From an uncultured Clostridia bacterium (lineage in GTDB: Bacteria > Bacillota > Clostridia > Christensenellales > Aristaeellaceae), in contig CAMOVR010000009.1 of NCBI GenBank assembly GCA_946627565.1, positions 1-52,776 of the forward strand: a stretch of 52,776 nt of DNA, given 5' to 3'. This document shows positions 34,220 through 43,410 of this stretch, one piece after another; positions within the stretch are counted from its first letter, which is position 1, and every line of letters starts with the position of its first letter. Under the pieces are notes generated by a model. The model was not told the origin of the DNA. It saw only the letters and a program-made list of their open reading frames with translations, and did no database searches. The translations under genes and the position numbers were made by a program.

Positions 34220-35962
34220 GTGCCCATGGATGGAATGACTGCCGGTTTTGCCGCCCGGGAGCTGGACGGTTTGCTGAAAACCGGCCGGATCGACAGGATC
34301 ATGCAGCCGGAGAAGGATACCGTGATCCTGGTGGTGCGCGCAGGCGGGGAGAACCACCGGCTGCTGCTGTGCGCATCCCCCAACAATGCCCGCTGTCATC
34401 TGACCAGGGCCAGCTTTCCCAACCCCCTGGAGCCCCCGGTGATGTGCATGATGCTCCGCAAGCAGCTGCTGGGAGGAAGAATCCTCTCTGTCAGCCAGGT
34501 GCAGGGCGACCGGGTGGTGCATGTGGATATCGATACGGTGGATGAGATGGGTGACCATGTGCTGAGGCGCCTGATTCTGGAAATCATGGGCCGGCACTCC
34601 AACCTGATCCTGACAGACGGGGAAGGGCGGATCATTGAGGCAGCCCGGCATGTATCCCCGGAGATGAACCGGGTCAGGCAGATCCAGCCGGGCCTCATCT
34701 ATGAGGCGCCCCCGGCCCAGGACAAGCTTCCCCCCGAGGAAGTGACGGCGGAAAAGCTCCTTGAGCGTTTAAGCAGCCTTGGGGATATCCCGCTTCACAA
34801 AGCCCTGGGCCAGTGCGTCATGGGCCTCTCCGCGGTTTCTGCCGGGGAACTGGCATTCCGGGTGCTTCAGAGCGGGGAGGACAGGAGCAGCAATCCGGAG
34901 GAGACGGCAAAACGCCTTGCGGACCTGATTTCCCGCCTTAAGGATATGCAGTCCCCCTGCGTGACGGAGGATGAAGACGGAAACTGTCTGGACTTTTACG
35001 CCTTCCCCTATCTGAGCCAGCCGGGCGGGAAGCGGGTGAACTGTCCGACGCTCAGCGATGCCATGGAGCGGTATTTCGGCTCCAGGGACCAGAAGGACCG
35101 GCTGCAGCAGAAGAGCGCATCCATGGTCCGGGTGCTGAAAACCCAGATCGAAAGATGCGAAAAGAAGCTGGCCCTGCAGGAGGAAGAACTGTCCGGGGCC
35201 GCCAGGATGGAAGAGTACCGGATGATGGGCGACATCATCAACGCGAACCTCTACCAGCTGAAAAAGGGCATGTCCGAAGTGGAACTGGACAACTTCTATG
35301 ATCCTCAGGGCGGGAAGATCCGGATTCCCATGGATATCCAGCTGACCCCGGCCCAGAATGCCCAGCGCTATTTCAAAAAGTACCAGAAGGCCCGCTCCGC
35401 CAGGAAGACGGCGGCGGAACAGAGGGAAAAGACCCTTAAGGAACTTGACTATCTGGAGGGTGCCCTGCTGGATGTGGGCAAATGCGTGGGGGAGAGCGAG
35501 CTGGAGGAGATCCGCGCGGAACTGGCAAAGGCCGGATACGTGAAGCGGGTCACATCCAGAAAGCAGCAGCGGGATCTGCCCAAAAGCCGGCCCTACAGGT
35601 ATCTTTCCTCCGACGGGATTGAGATCTGGGTGGGAAAGAACAGTGTCCAGAACGAGCGCATGACATTGTCCGCCCGGCCGGGTGAAACCTGGCTGCACGC
35701 CAAGGACATGCCCGGGTCCCACGTGCTGATCCGCCATGAAGGCGAGATACCGGAAAACACCCTCCGGGAGGCAGCCATTCTGGCGGCCTGGTACAGCAAG
35801 GGGCAGCGCTCCTCCGGCGTACCCGTGGACTACACCCTGAAAAAGTATGTGAAAAAGCCCAGCGGGACCCCCGCCGGTTTTGTGATCTATACCAATCAGC
35901 ACACGCTGTACATGACGGTGGAGCCGAAGGACATTCAGAGCCTTCAGCTGCTGGAGGCATAA
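34220..35962 (+). CDS. rqcH: NFACT family protein (Rqc2 homologue)
   Basis: A 580-residue NFACT protein. NFACT-N covers about residues 5-230, a coiled coil lies in the middle (KTQIERCEKKLALQEEEL, then KKYQKARSARKTAAEQREK), and NFACT-R lies at the C-terminus (RPYRYLSSDGIEIWVGKN, then WLHAKDMPGSHVLI). RqcH binds stalled 50S-peptidyl-tRNA complexes and adds Ala tails for quality control; older names are FbpA or fibronectin-binding protein. GGGGAG lies 7 nt ahead of GTG at 34220; the ATG at 34226 is the alternative start. A HAD phosphatase gene follows after 3 nt. Confidence 0.93.
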   Translation: MPMDGMTAGFAARELDGLLKTGRIDRIMQPEKDTVILVVRAGGENHRLLLCASPNNARCHLTRASFPNPLEPPVMCMMLRKQLLGGRILSVSQVQGDRVVHVDIDTVDEMGDHVLRRLILEIMGRHSNLILTDGEGRIIEAARHVSPEMNRVRQIQPGLIYEAPPAQDKLPPEEVTAEKLLERLSSLGDIPLHKALGQCVMGLSAVSAGELAFRVLQSGEDRSSNPEETAKRLADLISRLKDMQSPCVTEDEDGNCLDFYAFPYLSQPGGKRVNCPTLSDAMERYFGSRDQKDRLQQKSASMVRVLKTQIERCEKKLALQEEELSGAARMEEYRMMGDIINANLYQLKKGMSEVELDNFYDPQGGKIRIPMDIQLTPAQNAQRYFKKYQKARSARKTAAEQREKTLKELDYLEGALLDVGKCVGESELEEIRAELAKAGYVKRVTSRKQQRDLPKSRPYRYLSSDGIEIWVGKNSVQNERMTLSARPGETWLHAKDMPGSHVLIRHEGEIPENTLREAAILAAWYSKGQRSSGVPVDYTLKKYVKKPSGTPAGFVIYTNQHTLYMTVEPKDIQSLQLLEA

Positions 35963-35965
35963 AGA

Positions 35966-36760
35966 ATGGGAAACATACGGCTGGTGGTCAGTGACCTGGA
36001 CGGATGTCTGCTGGACGGGGAGGGAAAGCTGCCCGGGGATTTTGACAGGACCCTTTCCCTTATGCGGGTTCATGGGGTAACCTTTGCCGCCGCCAGCGGT
36101 CGGGCCGTGCAGGGGATCACCAGTCTCATCCGCCCGGATCCGGATATTGCCATGATCACCGACAACGGTTCCTGCGGGTACCTGGGGCAGAAGCTGCTGT
36201 GGTCGGACATGCTGAAAAAGAATGTCTGGTACCCCATCATACGAAGGGCCCGGCAGATCCCGGGGCTGATCTGTGTGGGCTGCGGCCTTCAGGATGCCTG
36301 GATCGAGCACCCGGAGCGCATGAGCGAAAAAACCTGCAGGGAGATGCGCAGGTATTATCCCAGCTGGTCTCATCTGGATTTTGATGCCTACAACGGTGAC
36401 CTGATCAAGGCAGCCTTCTTCTATGAGGGGAATATCGAAAAGGACGTGTATCCCCTGGTGCGGGACCTTGAAAATGACCAGCTTACCGTGCGGGTAACGG
36501 CCTACACATGGATTGACCTGTTCGGCTCCAGGGTGTCCAAGGGCACGGGAGTTGAGAAGCTGCAGAAGAAACTCGGTATCGGGAGGGAAGAAACGGTGGT
36601 GTTCGGGGACTACCTCAATGACCTGCCCATGGCGGAACACGCGGCCCTTTCCTTTGCTCCGGAAAACGCCCATCCCGAGGTGAGGGAGCGCTTCAGCCGG
36701 GTGATCGGATCCAACCGGGACGGGGCTGTGACCCGGACCATTCAGGAACTGCTGGGATAA
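35966..36760 (+). CDS. HAD superfamily (Cof-type) hydrolase
   Basis: A 264-residue HAD phosphatase. Motif I is SDLDGCLLDG (nucleophile and acid Asp), motif II is AAASGRAVQG, the motif III Lys lies before the cap return, and motif IV is FGDYLNDLPMAEHA. The C2-type cap of Cof proteins lies between motifs II and III. Members dephosphorylate sugar phosphates, FMN or similar metabolites. The start is 3 nt after the NFACT stop, so the two are co-transcribed although no functional link is obvious. A hairpin follows immediately. Confidence 0.92.
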   Translation: MGNIRLVVSDLDGCLLDGEGKLPGDFDRTLSLMRVHGVTFAAASGRAVQGITSLIRPDPDIAMITDNGSCGYLGQKLLWSDMLKKNVWYPIIRRARQIPGLICVGCGLQDAWIEHPERMSEKTCREMRRYYPSWSHLDFDAYNGDLIKAAFFYEGNIEKDVYPLVRDLENDQLTVRVTAYTWIDLFGSRVSKGTGVEKLQKKLGIGREETVVFGDYLNDLPMAEHAALSFAPENAHPEVRERFSRVIGSNRDGAVTRTIQELLG

Positions 36761-36769
36761 AAGAAAGGA

Positions 36770-36789
36770 CCCGGTGCGCATGCACCGGG
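36770..36789. terminator. stem-loop between convergent genes
   Basis: CCCGGTGC, loop GCAT, GCACCGGG form a perfect 8-bp stem. On the minus strand TCCTTTCTTTT follows, which suits termination of the transglutaminase operon; on the plus strand the tail is weak. Confidence 0.6.
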
Positions 36790-36800
36790 CCTGTTGCATA

Positions 36801-39140
36801 TTACGGTTTTTGCGGTTTCCTTTCCGCTGTCAGAAAGCTTCTGCGGGACATGGGCACAAAGGCCCGGTACAGGGAAAGGCGGATGCGGTCCCACCGGCTG
36901 AGGGAAGCCCTGAGACGCGTATAGAGGACTTCAAGATGATCAAGGTCTTCCTTGACCGGCTCATAGTGCCCGTAGAAGATGGCGGACGTGGACTCCCGGA
37001 TGGGGTCAAAGAGAGGATGCAGGTCTTCCGGAAGACTGGCCCCGGCCCGGCTGAGGAACTGGGAAAGGGTTTCCGTGGGCAGCCGGTTAAGGCGGCAGAG
37101 GGACAGAAGATCCATCACGGCCTGAAGCCAGACAATGAGACGGTCATAGGCCGTCTTTTTTCTTTTCTGCATGGATTCCGGCCGGGTGGCCTTCAGCCGC
37201 AGGTACACAAACAGGCAAAGCAGAAGAAGCACCAGCAGCAGGAAGGGTATCCATCCCGGAAAACGGGAGGACGGGGAATTCGGGGGAAGCGGTATATCGG
37301 AAGGCTGAGGGGAAACAGTGGGGGAAGCGCCCGGCGTAGGCCCCGGGGTGTGGGTCTCATTTGTCTCAGCCGTCTTTTCCGGTGTGGGTGTTGCAACCCT
37401 GCCGGGAGAGGGACTGGGGGACGGAGACGGCGAAGGGGACAGGGACGGTGAAGGTGAAGAAGTGGGAAGCGAGGAAGGATCCGGGGTGTTTCCTGTCCCG
37501 CCTCTGCCATCTGCGGAGGGGGTATCTGAGGACGCCGGGGTGGCATCCACGGTTACCCAGCCGAAATTCGGGAAATACACCTCCGTCCAGGCGTGGCCGT
37601 CCATGCCTGTGATATAGGCACTGTCCCCGGCATCCGGCCGGGCCAGATAGCCTTCCACATAGCGGGACGGGATGCCCAGCATCCGGGTGAGCACGGTCAT
37701 GGCGGTGGCAAAGTAGGTGCAGTACCCCTCCCGGGTCTGCATGAGAAAGTGACTGACAAAATCCGCACCGGCAGGCACAGGCTCCACGTCGGTGGTGTAG
37801 CGGAAGTTTTCCCTGAGATACCGCTGCAGATTCAGCACCTTCTGAGAGTCGGAACCCTCCCCGGCCTGTTCCCTGGCCAGACGGTACAGGGAGTCCGGCA
37901 GGTACCCGGGCAGGTCCGTACAGGTTTCAATGATCTCCTGAAGGGCAGGGTCCGTGCCCCGGGCGGAGCACAGGTCAATCAGGTCCGCAACACCGGGATC
38001 GTTCAGGGTCATCAGGACAGCCTCCGCCGTCCAGCTGTCCCCGGAAACCAGGTCCCGGGTGGCGAAAACCTCGGAGGCGGAGTTGAAATACGGGATGATG
38101 TCCCCGCTGGTGGTCAGCTCCCGGACACGCTGGGGCACAAACAGGTCCGACGCGGAGGCGCTGAGCATCTGCACGGTGACGGAAACGGGGGCGGGAAGAC
38201 GGGAAGTGTCTTCCGGAAAGGTCTGGTTAAAGATCTCCTCCCTCTGGGAAAGCCATCTGGGGGAAACCCAGAGGTAACGCCGGCCTCCGGTGGTGTCGCT
38301 CCAGCTGCGGCCGTCATAGGTGTTTTTGATGGCACCCCGCAGGTAGGCAGCAGCGGGGGTCTTCACCTGCATGGTGAGCTGCTCGCTGGGATGTGGAACG
38401 CCGCCCAGCTGGGAGATGCCGTAGGGATACCAGCCCTCGGAAGCCAGGGAGAACACGTTGCGGGGTTCTGTATAGAACAGATAATCCATCAGCCTCTGGC
38501 GGACGGTCTCCGCGGTCTTCTGAAACACCGGGACGGTAAAGCCATCCCTGGGGGTCAGAACAAAGGAAAGCAGGGTGACGGCCAGGGCCAGGGGCACAAC
38601 CCGCCTGAGCGATATGGATGCATGGCTGGTCTGGATACAAAGAATCAGGGCACAGACCACAGAGGGCACCATGGTGAGAAGCAGGATGGGGTTTTCAAAC
38701 TTCCATGCCAGGATCAGCAGCAGGACATTGGTCAGCACCGAGGGCGCGCCCCCGGTGAGCCGGGAGGTGAGGGCCCAGGCGGCCAGGGATACCACGATGG
38801 CCAGCATCAGGGCGGCTTCCAGGGCAAAGAAGGGAAGGGCGGCCCCATCGCCGGTCAGGGCCAGAAGAAGGGAATACACGGTATCGGTGATCCCCTGAAC
38901 GCCCTGAAAATATATGAAGGTACCCGCAAGAGACAGGGCCAGCAGGGGCAGAACATAGCGCAGGGCTTTGGGCCCATAGCCCCAGAAGGCCAGGAAGATC
39001 AGACAGAACAGGGTCCCGGCCAGGGCCGGCAGCATCCGGGCCTGGAGGGAAAAAGCGTGAAGAAGCGTGAGAAGGACGCCCAGAGCCAGCAGAAGGGCCA
39101 GAAAAACATGGCGCCCGGCTTCCCGGAAGGTATGTTGCAC
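36801..39140 (-). CDS. membrane transglutaminase-like protein (TgpA family)
   Basis: A 779-residue protein. About six hydrophobic segments occupy residues 8-200, followed by an extracytoplasmic region with the transglutaminase-like triad Cys474 (EGYCTYF), His516 (DGHAWTEVYF) and Asp532 (VTVDATP). A low-complexity Pro/Ser/Thr linker spans about residues 540-615, then one membrane segment (FPGWIPFLLLVLLLLCLFVY, ~630-650) and a cytoplasmic DUF4129-like tail. The domain order matches the DUF3488-transglutaminase-DUF4129 family. Its genes usually occur with moxR and DUF58, as here. The substrate is unknown; cell-envelope protein crosslinking or proteolysis is proposed for relatives. Confidence 0.9.
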   Translation of the reverse strand: MQHTFREAGRHVFLALLLALGVLLTLLHAFSLQARMLPALAGTLFCLIFLAFWGYGPKALRYVLPLLALSLAGTFIYFQGVQGITDTVYSLLLALTGDGAALPFFALEAALMLAIVVSLAAWALTSRLTGGAPSVLTNVLLLILAWKFENPILLLTMVPSVVCALILCIQTSHASISLRRVVPLALAVTLLSFVLTPRDGFTVPVFQKTAETVRQRLMDYLFYTEPRNVFSLASEGWYPYGISQLGGVPHPSEQLTMQVKTPAAAYLRGAIKNTYDGRSWSDTTGGRRYLWVSPRWLSQREEIFNQTFPEDTSRLPAPVSVTVQMLSASASDLFVPQRVRELTTSGDIIPYFNSASEVFATRDLVSGDSWTAEAVLMTLNDPGVADLIDLCSARGTDPALQEIIETCTDLPGYLPDSLYRLAREQAGEGSDSQKVLNLQRYLRENFRYTTDVEPVPAGADFVSHFLMQTREGYCTYFATAMTVLTRMLGIPSRYVEGYLARPDAGDSAYITGMDGHAWTEVYFPNFGWVTVDATPASSDTPSADGRGGTGNTPDPSSLPTSSPSPSLSPSPSPSPSPSPGRVATPTPEKTAETNETHTPGPTPGASPTVSPQPSDIPLPPNSPSSRFPGWIPFLLLVLLLLCLFVYLRLKATRPESMQKRKKTAYDRLIVWLQAVMDLLSLCRLNRLPTETLSQFLSRAGASLPEDLHPLFDPIRESTSAIFYGHYEPVKEDLDHLEVLYTRLRASLSRWDRIRLSLYRAFVPMSRRSFLTAERKPQKP

Positions 39141-39145
39141 TCGTC

Positions 39146-40291
39146 TCAGCTCCTTTCACCGCCGCCTGCCGGCGTGACATAGCAGACCTCGCAGTCCGCG
39201 TGCTGGAGACGGGATATGAAGGGCAGCACGTCGCTGCTCTCGGGCTGGTCCGTTACATAGTAAAGCCGCAGGGTGGGCCCCATGCGGCGCATCTGCCGCA
39301 TGACTTCCACCAGTTCCCCGCTCAGGCGGCTGGTGATGATCACCGCGGCCCCCACGTGCCGGAGCCGGGCGGCTTCCAGAAGAAGGACTTCCTCAAAGGC
39401 ACTGCCCCGGGACCATTCCAGTCTGGCCAGGTTTTCCGCCGCCAGAGCCACCCCCATACGGCCGTCCACCTCCGTGGGATGGCGCCCCATAAGGGGCATA
39501 TGGATCTGGTGGTCGTGTCCCGTCTCCCCGGTCATGACCGACAGGGCCGTCTCCAGCAGGGCATCCCTGAGGGCAGGGCTGGCACTGGCGGGCCGCTCGC
39601 AGTCAAGCAGCAGGAGGGCATCCGGCAGCACGGCCTCATCAAAGCGCCTCACCAGCAGTTCCTGCTTGCGCAGCGACAGCTTCCAGTGGATCCTCTTCAT
39701 GGGATCCCCCGTCTGGTACGAACGGATGTCTGCGGGGATGGAGATGTCCTCGGAAGCCCGGGCCATGGTGCCCAGACCCTCGTCCAGCTGGGCGTAGGAG
39801 AGGGGCTCCACATCAAAGGGGGTGGGGAGCACCAGAAGCTCGCCGGGAGGATCCGGCATACGGTACGTAAGGCGGAAGAGGCGGAACAGGTCCGTAATCT
39901 CAAAATGCTGCACCCCGGGGTGCAGGACACCGGCGTGGGGGCACAGAAAAGGCACACGCCAGCTGGTGGTGCCCCGCTCACAGGGAATCTCCAGCTGCCT
40001 TGCCTGCTCCCCGTCGGTAAAAAGCACTGTCTGCAGGGGGCAGACAGGGAGTCTGCTTTTCTGCACCACATGAAGGATCAGGGCAGCTTCCTCGCCGCGG
40101 CTGACCCGCTTTTTTTCGGGAAAAATGTCCACCTTAAGGCCTCTGCGGCATAAAAGGACGGAGAGAAAGCTGAAAAGCAGGACAAGGAGCAGCAACACCG
40201 CAGGGGCGAGAAAGGCAGGCGCCCCTGTGGAAAAGGCCAGGAAGAACAGAAAGACGGATCCTGCAAGCAGATACAGGCCGGGCTGTGTCAT
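39146..40291 (-). CDS. DUF58 domain protein
   Basis: A 381-residue protein. Two N-terminal hydrophobic segments (residues 5-50) are followed by a beta-rich region and then the DUF58 signature YQTGDPMKRIHWKLSLRKQ near residue 192. The C-terminal part resembles a von Willebrand A-like fold (LLLDCERP near residue 227). DUF58 proteins accompany MoxR ATPases and transglutaminase-like proteins and may act as vWA-type adaptors. Its ATG overlaps the moxR stop (ATGA), and the transglutaminase gene starts 5 nt after its own stop. Confidence 0.9.
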   Translation of the reverse strand: MTQPGLYLLAGSVFLFFLAFSTGAPAFLAPAVLLLLVLLFSFLSVLLCRRGLKVDIFPEKKRVSRGEEAALILHVVQKSRLPVCPLQTVLFTDGEQARQLEIPCERGTTSWRVPFLCPHAGVLHPGVQHFEITDLFRLFRLTYRMPDPPGELLVLPTPFDVEPLSYAQLDEGLGTMARASEDISIPADIRSYQTGDPMKRIHWKLSLRKQELLVRRFDEAVLPDALLLLDCERPASASPALRDALLETALSVMTGETGHDHQIHMPLMGRHPTEVDGRMGVALAAENLARLEWSRGSAFEEVLLLEAARLRHVGAAVIITSRLSGELVEVMRQMRRMGPTLRLYYVTDQPESSDVLPFISRLQHADCEVCYVTPAGGGERS

Positions 40292-41232
40292 ATGCGGACC
40301 GGAACGGCTGTCACCTGAAGCAGCCGGGTCAGAATCTGTTCCGTGGTGGCGCCTTTCATGCGGGCCTCCGGATTGAGCACGATCCGGTGGGCCGACACCG
40401 GCAGGAACATATGCTGTACGTCCTCAGGGAGAATATAGTCGCGTCCGGACAGCAGGGCACAGGCCTGGGCGGCGTGCACCAGGGCGATGGCCGCCCGGGT
40501 GGACAGGCCCAGCTGGAGGGACGGGTCCTGCCGGGTGCTGTTGGCCAGGCTTACCACATAGGAGCGCACCTCCGGGGAACAGTAGATCTGCTTGACCTGG
40601 CTCTGCAGGGAGAGGATATCCTCCGCTCCGCACACGGGAGAGACCAGATCCATGGGCTGCTGGACACCGGCGTAGCGCTCCAGCACGTCCATCTCCTGCT
40701 CCATGGTGGGATAGCCCATGGAAATGCGCAGGAAAAAACGGTCCAGCTGGGCTTCTGGCAGGGGATAGGTACCCACGAAATCCCCCGGGTTCTGGGTGGC
40801 CAGCACCATGAAGGGCTGGGGCAGGGGATGGGTGACCCCGTCCACGGTCACCTGGTTTTCCTCCATGGCCTCCAGCAGCGCGGACTGGGTGCGGGGACTG
40901 GTGCGGTTGATTTCATCGGCCAGAACGATCTGGCTCATGACGGCACCTTCCCGGTACTCCATGTCCCCGGTGCGGAAATTGACCAGGGTAAAGCCGGTGA
41001 CATCGCTGGGCATGAGATCGGGGGTAAACTGGATACGGCGGAAAGAACAGGACAGGGAGCGCGCCAGGGCGCTGGCCAGGGTGGTTTTTCCGACACCGGG
41101 CACATCCTCAATCAGGACGTGGCCCCGGCAGATCAGGGCGATCAGGGCCAGTTCAATGGCAGGTTCCTTGCCGATGATGACGCGGCATACCTGCTCTTCT
41201 ATGGCTGCAATCAGGTTGCGCGGATTGATCAT
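40288..41232 (-). CDS. MoxR family AAA+ ATPase
   Basis: A 314-residue AAA+ protein. Walker A is EDVPGVGKTTLA near residue 40, Walker B is VLADEINRTSPRTQSALLEA near residue 105, and sensor 1 is VLATQNPGDFVGTYPLPEAQ near residue 145. MoxR ATPases act as chaperones that mature or insert metal centres or assemble envelope complexes with vWA partners. GGAGG lies 7 nt ahead of the ATG at 41232; the reading frame continues upstream to 41304 without coding character. It leads the moxR-DUF58-transglutaminase operon. Confidence 0.94.
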   Translation of the reverse strand: MINPRNLIAAIEEQVCRVIIGKEPAIELALIALICRGHVLIEDVPGVGKTTLASALARSLSCSFRRIQFTPDLMPSDVTGFTLVNFRTGDMEYREGAVMSQIVLADEINRTSPRTQSALLEAMEENQVTVDGVTHPLPQPFMVLATQNPGDFVGTYPLPEAQLDRFFLRISMGYPTMEQEMDVLERYAGVQQPMDLVSPVCGAEDILSLQSQVKQIYCSPEVRSYVVSLANSTRQDPSLQLGLSTRAAIALVHAAQACALLSGRDYILPEDVQHMFLPVSAHRIVLNPEARMKGATTEQILTRLLQVTAVPVRI

Positions 41233-41275
41233 ATAAGCCTCCGTGGTGTGGCATTGCAAATATGCATGCTCTGGC

Positions 41276-41304
41276 ATGATAATACACCGAAGGTGTGAAT
41301 TCAA
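41276..41304 (-). promoter_or_regulatory. promoter of moxR operon
   Basis: On the minus strand TTGAAT (41299-41304) and TATCAT (41276-41281) with a 17-nt spacer, ~45 nt ahead of the moxR start. CACCTTCGGTG in the spacer is a small palindrome. Confidence 0.6.
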
Positions 41305-41368
41305 GCAGGCGCGGGGTCTGAAGCATCTGTGCTTTTTCAGGTACCAGCCGGCCGGAGACGGGAAAAGG

Positions 41369-41396
41369 TTGCTTTTTCATTGCCCGGGCGTATACT
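41369..41396 (+). promoter_or_regulatory. promoter of zinc-ribbon/birA/acpS operon
   Basis: TTGCTT (41369-41374) and TATACT (41391-41396) with a 16-nt spacer, divergent from moxR. The remaining gap to 41535 has no gene. Confidence 0.5.
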
Positions 41397-41535
41397 GCAG
41401 GAGAAGTGTCATAAACAGTTCACAATGCTGTGGGATACTCAGGTTTCCGGAAAATCTCTGCTTGAAGACATACAAACAGAAATGCAGACGGAAAGAATCA
41501 AAGGCCAGGAAAATGGACTGACCTGAAGGAGAGTA

Positions 41536-42015
41536 ATGAAGATGTCCTTTTGGAAACAGCTTCTGTACAGAATCCGCGGATGGCTTTATGGGCGCAACGG
41601 TGTGGACCAGATTGCCCTGGTGGCCCTCATGGCCAGTCTGCTTCTGCAGCTCCTGGCATCCCTGACGGGACTGAGCCTGTTTCTGCTGCTCAGCGTAGCC
41701 ATCTATGTGTTTGTGCTTTTCCGCATCTTTTCCAAAAAGAGCTATGCCAGGCAGGCGGAGAATACAAAATTCGTGAACTGGCTGGTGAACCTGAAGACAA
41801 AACTCCGTCAGTTTTTTCTGCGCCTGAAGCTGAGAAAACAGTACATATATTTCAGGTGCCCCCAGTGCAGGACCCTGCTCAGGGCCGGCAGGGGACAGGG
41901 GGAAAAGGAGATGCACTGCCCAAAGTGCGGCAATGCGTTTACCGTCAAAACAGGCAGGGCGCCGGGCGGAAAAGACACCGGGAAGAAAAAGTCCGCCTCC
42001 AGTGAGGATAAGTAA
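41536..42015 (+). CDS. small membrane protein with zinc ribbon
   Basis: A 159-residue protein. Two adjacent hydrophobic segments cover about residues 23-65 (LVALMASLLLQLLA, then FLLLSVAIYVFVLF). A basic stretch follows, and a rubredoxin-like zinc ribbon lies at about 107-131 (CPQC ... CPKCG). The C-terminus is Lys-rich. No specific family is recognised. AAGGAG precedes the start; the ATG at 41542 is also possible. It ends 5 nt ahead of birA, so it belongs to the birA-acpS transcript. Confidence 0.72.
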   Translation: MKMSFWKQLLYRIRGWLYGRNGVDQIALVALMASLLLQLLASLTGLSLFLLLSVAIYVFVLFRIFSKKSYARQAENTKFVNWLVNLKTKLRQFFLRLKLRKQYIYFRCPQCRTLLRAGRGQGEKEMHCPKCGNAFTVKTGRAPGGKDTGKKKSASSEDK

Positions 42016-42020
42016 GGCAT

Positions 42021-42989
42021 ATGGAAAAGATCCTTGAAATGCTCTCTTCCGGTGAAGCCAAAACCGGGGAATGGATGAGCGCGCAGCTGGGCATGACCCG
42101 CACGGCGGTATGGAAAAAGATCGAGGCCCTGCGGGAAGACGGATGGGACATAAGGAGCATGGGAAAGCGCGGTTATGTTCTTGAGGCAGGGGACCGGCTG
42201 GACCCGGTTCTGTGGCAGGGGAAACTGAAAACGCGCCGGTACGGGAAGGCTCAGGTTCTGTTTGAGGAGACACTGGAATCCACCAACCAGAGCGTAAAGA
42301 AGATGGCGCTGTCCGGGGCGGAGGACGGAAGTCTGGCCCTGTGCGAGCAGCAGACTGCCGGAAAAGGCCGTCTGGGCAGGACCTGGGTTTCAGAACCCGG
42401 TGTGGGGCTGTGGCAGTCCCTGCTGCTCCGGCCCGGCCTGCCCCCGGACCAGGCCCCCGCCCTGACCTTTTCTGCCGCCCTGGCCATGGCCCGGGCCCTG
42501 GAGAACCTGGGGGTGGACGGGGTCAGGATCAAGTGGCCCAATGACCTGGTCAGGGACGGGAAAAAGATTGCCGGGATTCTCAACGAAGTCAGCTGCGACA
42601 TGGATACCATGGAATATGTGGTCATCGGCATCGGGCTGAACGTCCGAAAGGGCGCTGTGCCGCCTTCCCTGGCTTCTTCCGCAGGCTGCCTTGAGGACCG
42701 CGGCGTGCCGCCCCTGAGGCGGGACATCCTGTGCGGCTATCTTCTGGAGATGGAGCAGCAGGTTTCCCTTCTCAGCCGGAAGGGGATGGGTGCCCTGATG
42801 GAAATGTACCGGGAAAAGAGCTGCACCCTTGGAAATCCGGTCAGGGTGGTGGGCACGTCCTTTACCTTTACCGGGGAAGCCCTGGACATGGATCCGGACG
42901 GCGCCCTTCTGGTAAAGGATGAGACAGGCACAGTCCGGCGCGTGCTGGCCGGGGATGTATCCGTCAGGGGAGTGATGGGCTATGTCTGA
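42021..42989 (+). CDS. birA: biotin protein ligase / biotin operon repressor
   Basis: A 322-residue bifunctional BirA. The N-terminal winged HTH covers about residues 1-60 (SAQLGMTRTAVWKKIEALR). The catalytic domain has the biotinyl-AMP loop GKGRLGRTWVSEPGVG near residue 115 and the KWPNDLV motif near residue 172. The C-terminal SH3-like domain ends the protein. It attaches biotin to acetyl-CoA carboxylase and can repress biotin genes; a DNA-binding N-terminus implies repressor function here. acpS begins before its stop. Confidence 0.95.
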   Translation: MEKILEMLSSGEAKTGEWMSAQLGMTRTAVWKKIEALREDGWDIRSMGKRGYVLEAGDRLDPVLWQGKLKTRRYGKAQVLFEETLESTNQSVKKMALSGAEDGSLALCEQQTAGKGRLGRTWVSEPGVGLWQSLLLRPGLPPDQAPALTFSAALAMARALENLGVDGVRIKWPNDLVRDGKKIAGILNEVSCDMDTMEYVVIGIGLNVRKGAVPPSLASSAGCLEDRGVPPLRRDILCGYLLEMEQQVSLLSRKGMGALMEMYREKSCTLGNPVRVVGTSFTFTGEALDMDPDGALLVKDETGTVRRVLAGDVSVRGVMGYV

Positions 42990-43347
42990 AGTGAAGGGTG
43001 TGGGCCTTGACCTGTGTGAGATCCGGCGCATGGAGGAGAACGTCAGGCGGCCGGGCTTTGTGGCCCGCGTGTTTACGAAGCAGGAACAGGCATATGCCAT
43101 GAGCCGGGGAAAGATGGCCCCTTCTTCCTATGCCGCCATGTGGGCGGCCAAGGAGGCATGCCTGAAGGCGCTGGGCTGCGGGATCGTGCTGCCCATGACG
43201 GAGGTGGAGGTCCTCCACGATCCGGAGGGCAGGCCCCTGTACTGCCTGCACGGTGAGGCGGAAAGACGGCTGGATGGGGGAACGCTTTCCCTGAGCCTCA
43301 CCCATGAGGCGGGCATTGCCGCTGCCGTGTGCATCCTCAGCAGATAA
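42982..43347 (+). CDS. acpS: holo-[acyl-carrier-protein] synthase
   Basis: A 121-residue 4'-phosphopantetheinyl transferase. GVGLDLCEIRRM carries the metal-binding Asp10, and WAAKEACLKALG near residue 55 carries the Glu and Lys of the second motif. LSLTHEAGIAAAV is the conserved C-terminal segment. It transfers phosphopantetheine from CoA to acyl carrier protein. The start overlaps the last codons of birA by 8 nt, and both serve fatty-acid synthesis. A strong terminator follows. Confidence 0.95.
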   Translation: MSEVKGVGLDLCEIRRMEENVRRPGFVARVFTKQEQAYAMSRGKMAPSSYAAMWAAKEACLKALGCGIVLPMTEVEVLHDPEGRPLYCLHGEAERRLDGGTLSLSLTHEAGIAAAVCILSR

Positions 43348-43365
43348 TACGTTTTACGGCATATA

Positions 43366-43400
43366 AAAAATCCCGGGTCTATTACGGGCCCGGGATTTTT
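43366..43400. terminator. bidirectional terminator
   Basis: AAAAATCCCGGG (43366-43377) and CCCGGGATTTTT (43389-43400) form a perfect 12-bp stem with A and T tracts, between convergent acpS and the L,D-transpeptidase gene. Confidence 0.9.
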
Positions 43401-43410
43401 AAAATTCGTT

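Noticed and set aside
37300..37520. Short tandem repeats resembling a repeat array
   Set aside because: They are the Pro/Ser/Thr-rich linker codons of the transglutaminase protein, in frame with the gene, not CRISPR or mobile repeats.
37593..39182. 529-codon plus-strand frame opposite the transglutaminase gene
   Set aside because: Shadow frame, extremely Gly/Gln-rich; the minus strand has an intact catalytic triad and membrane segments.
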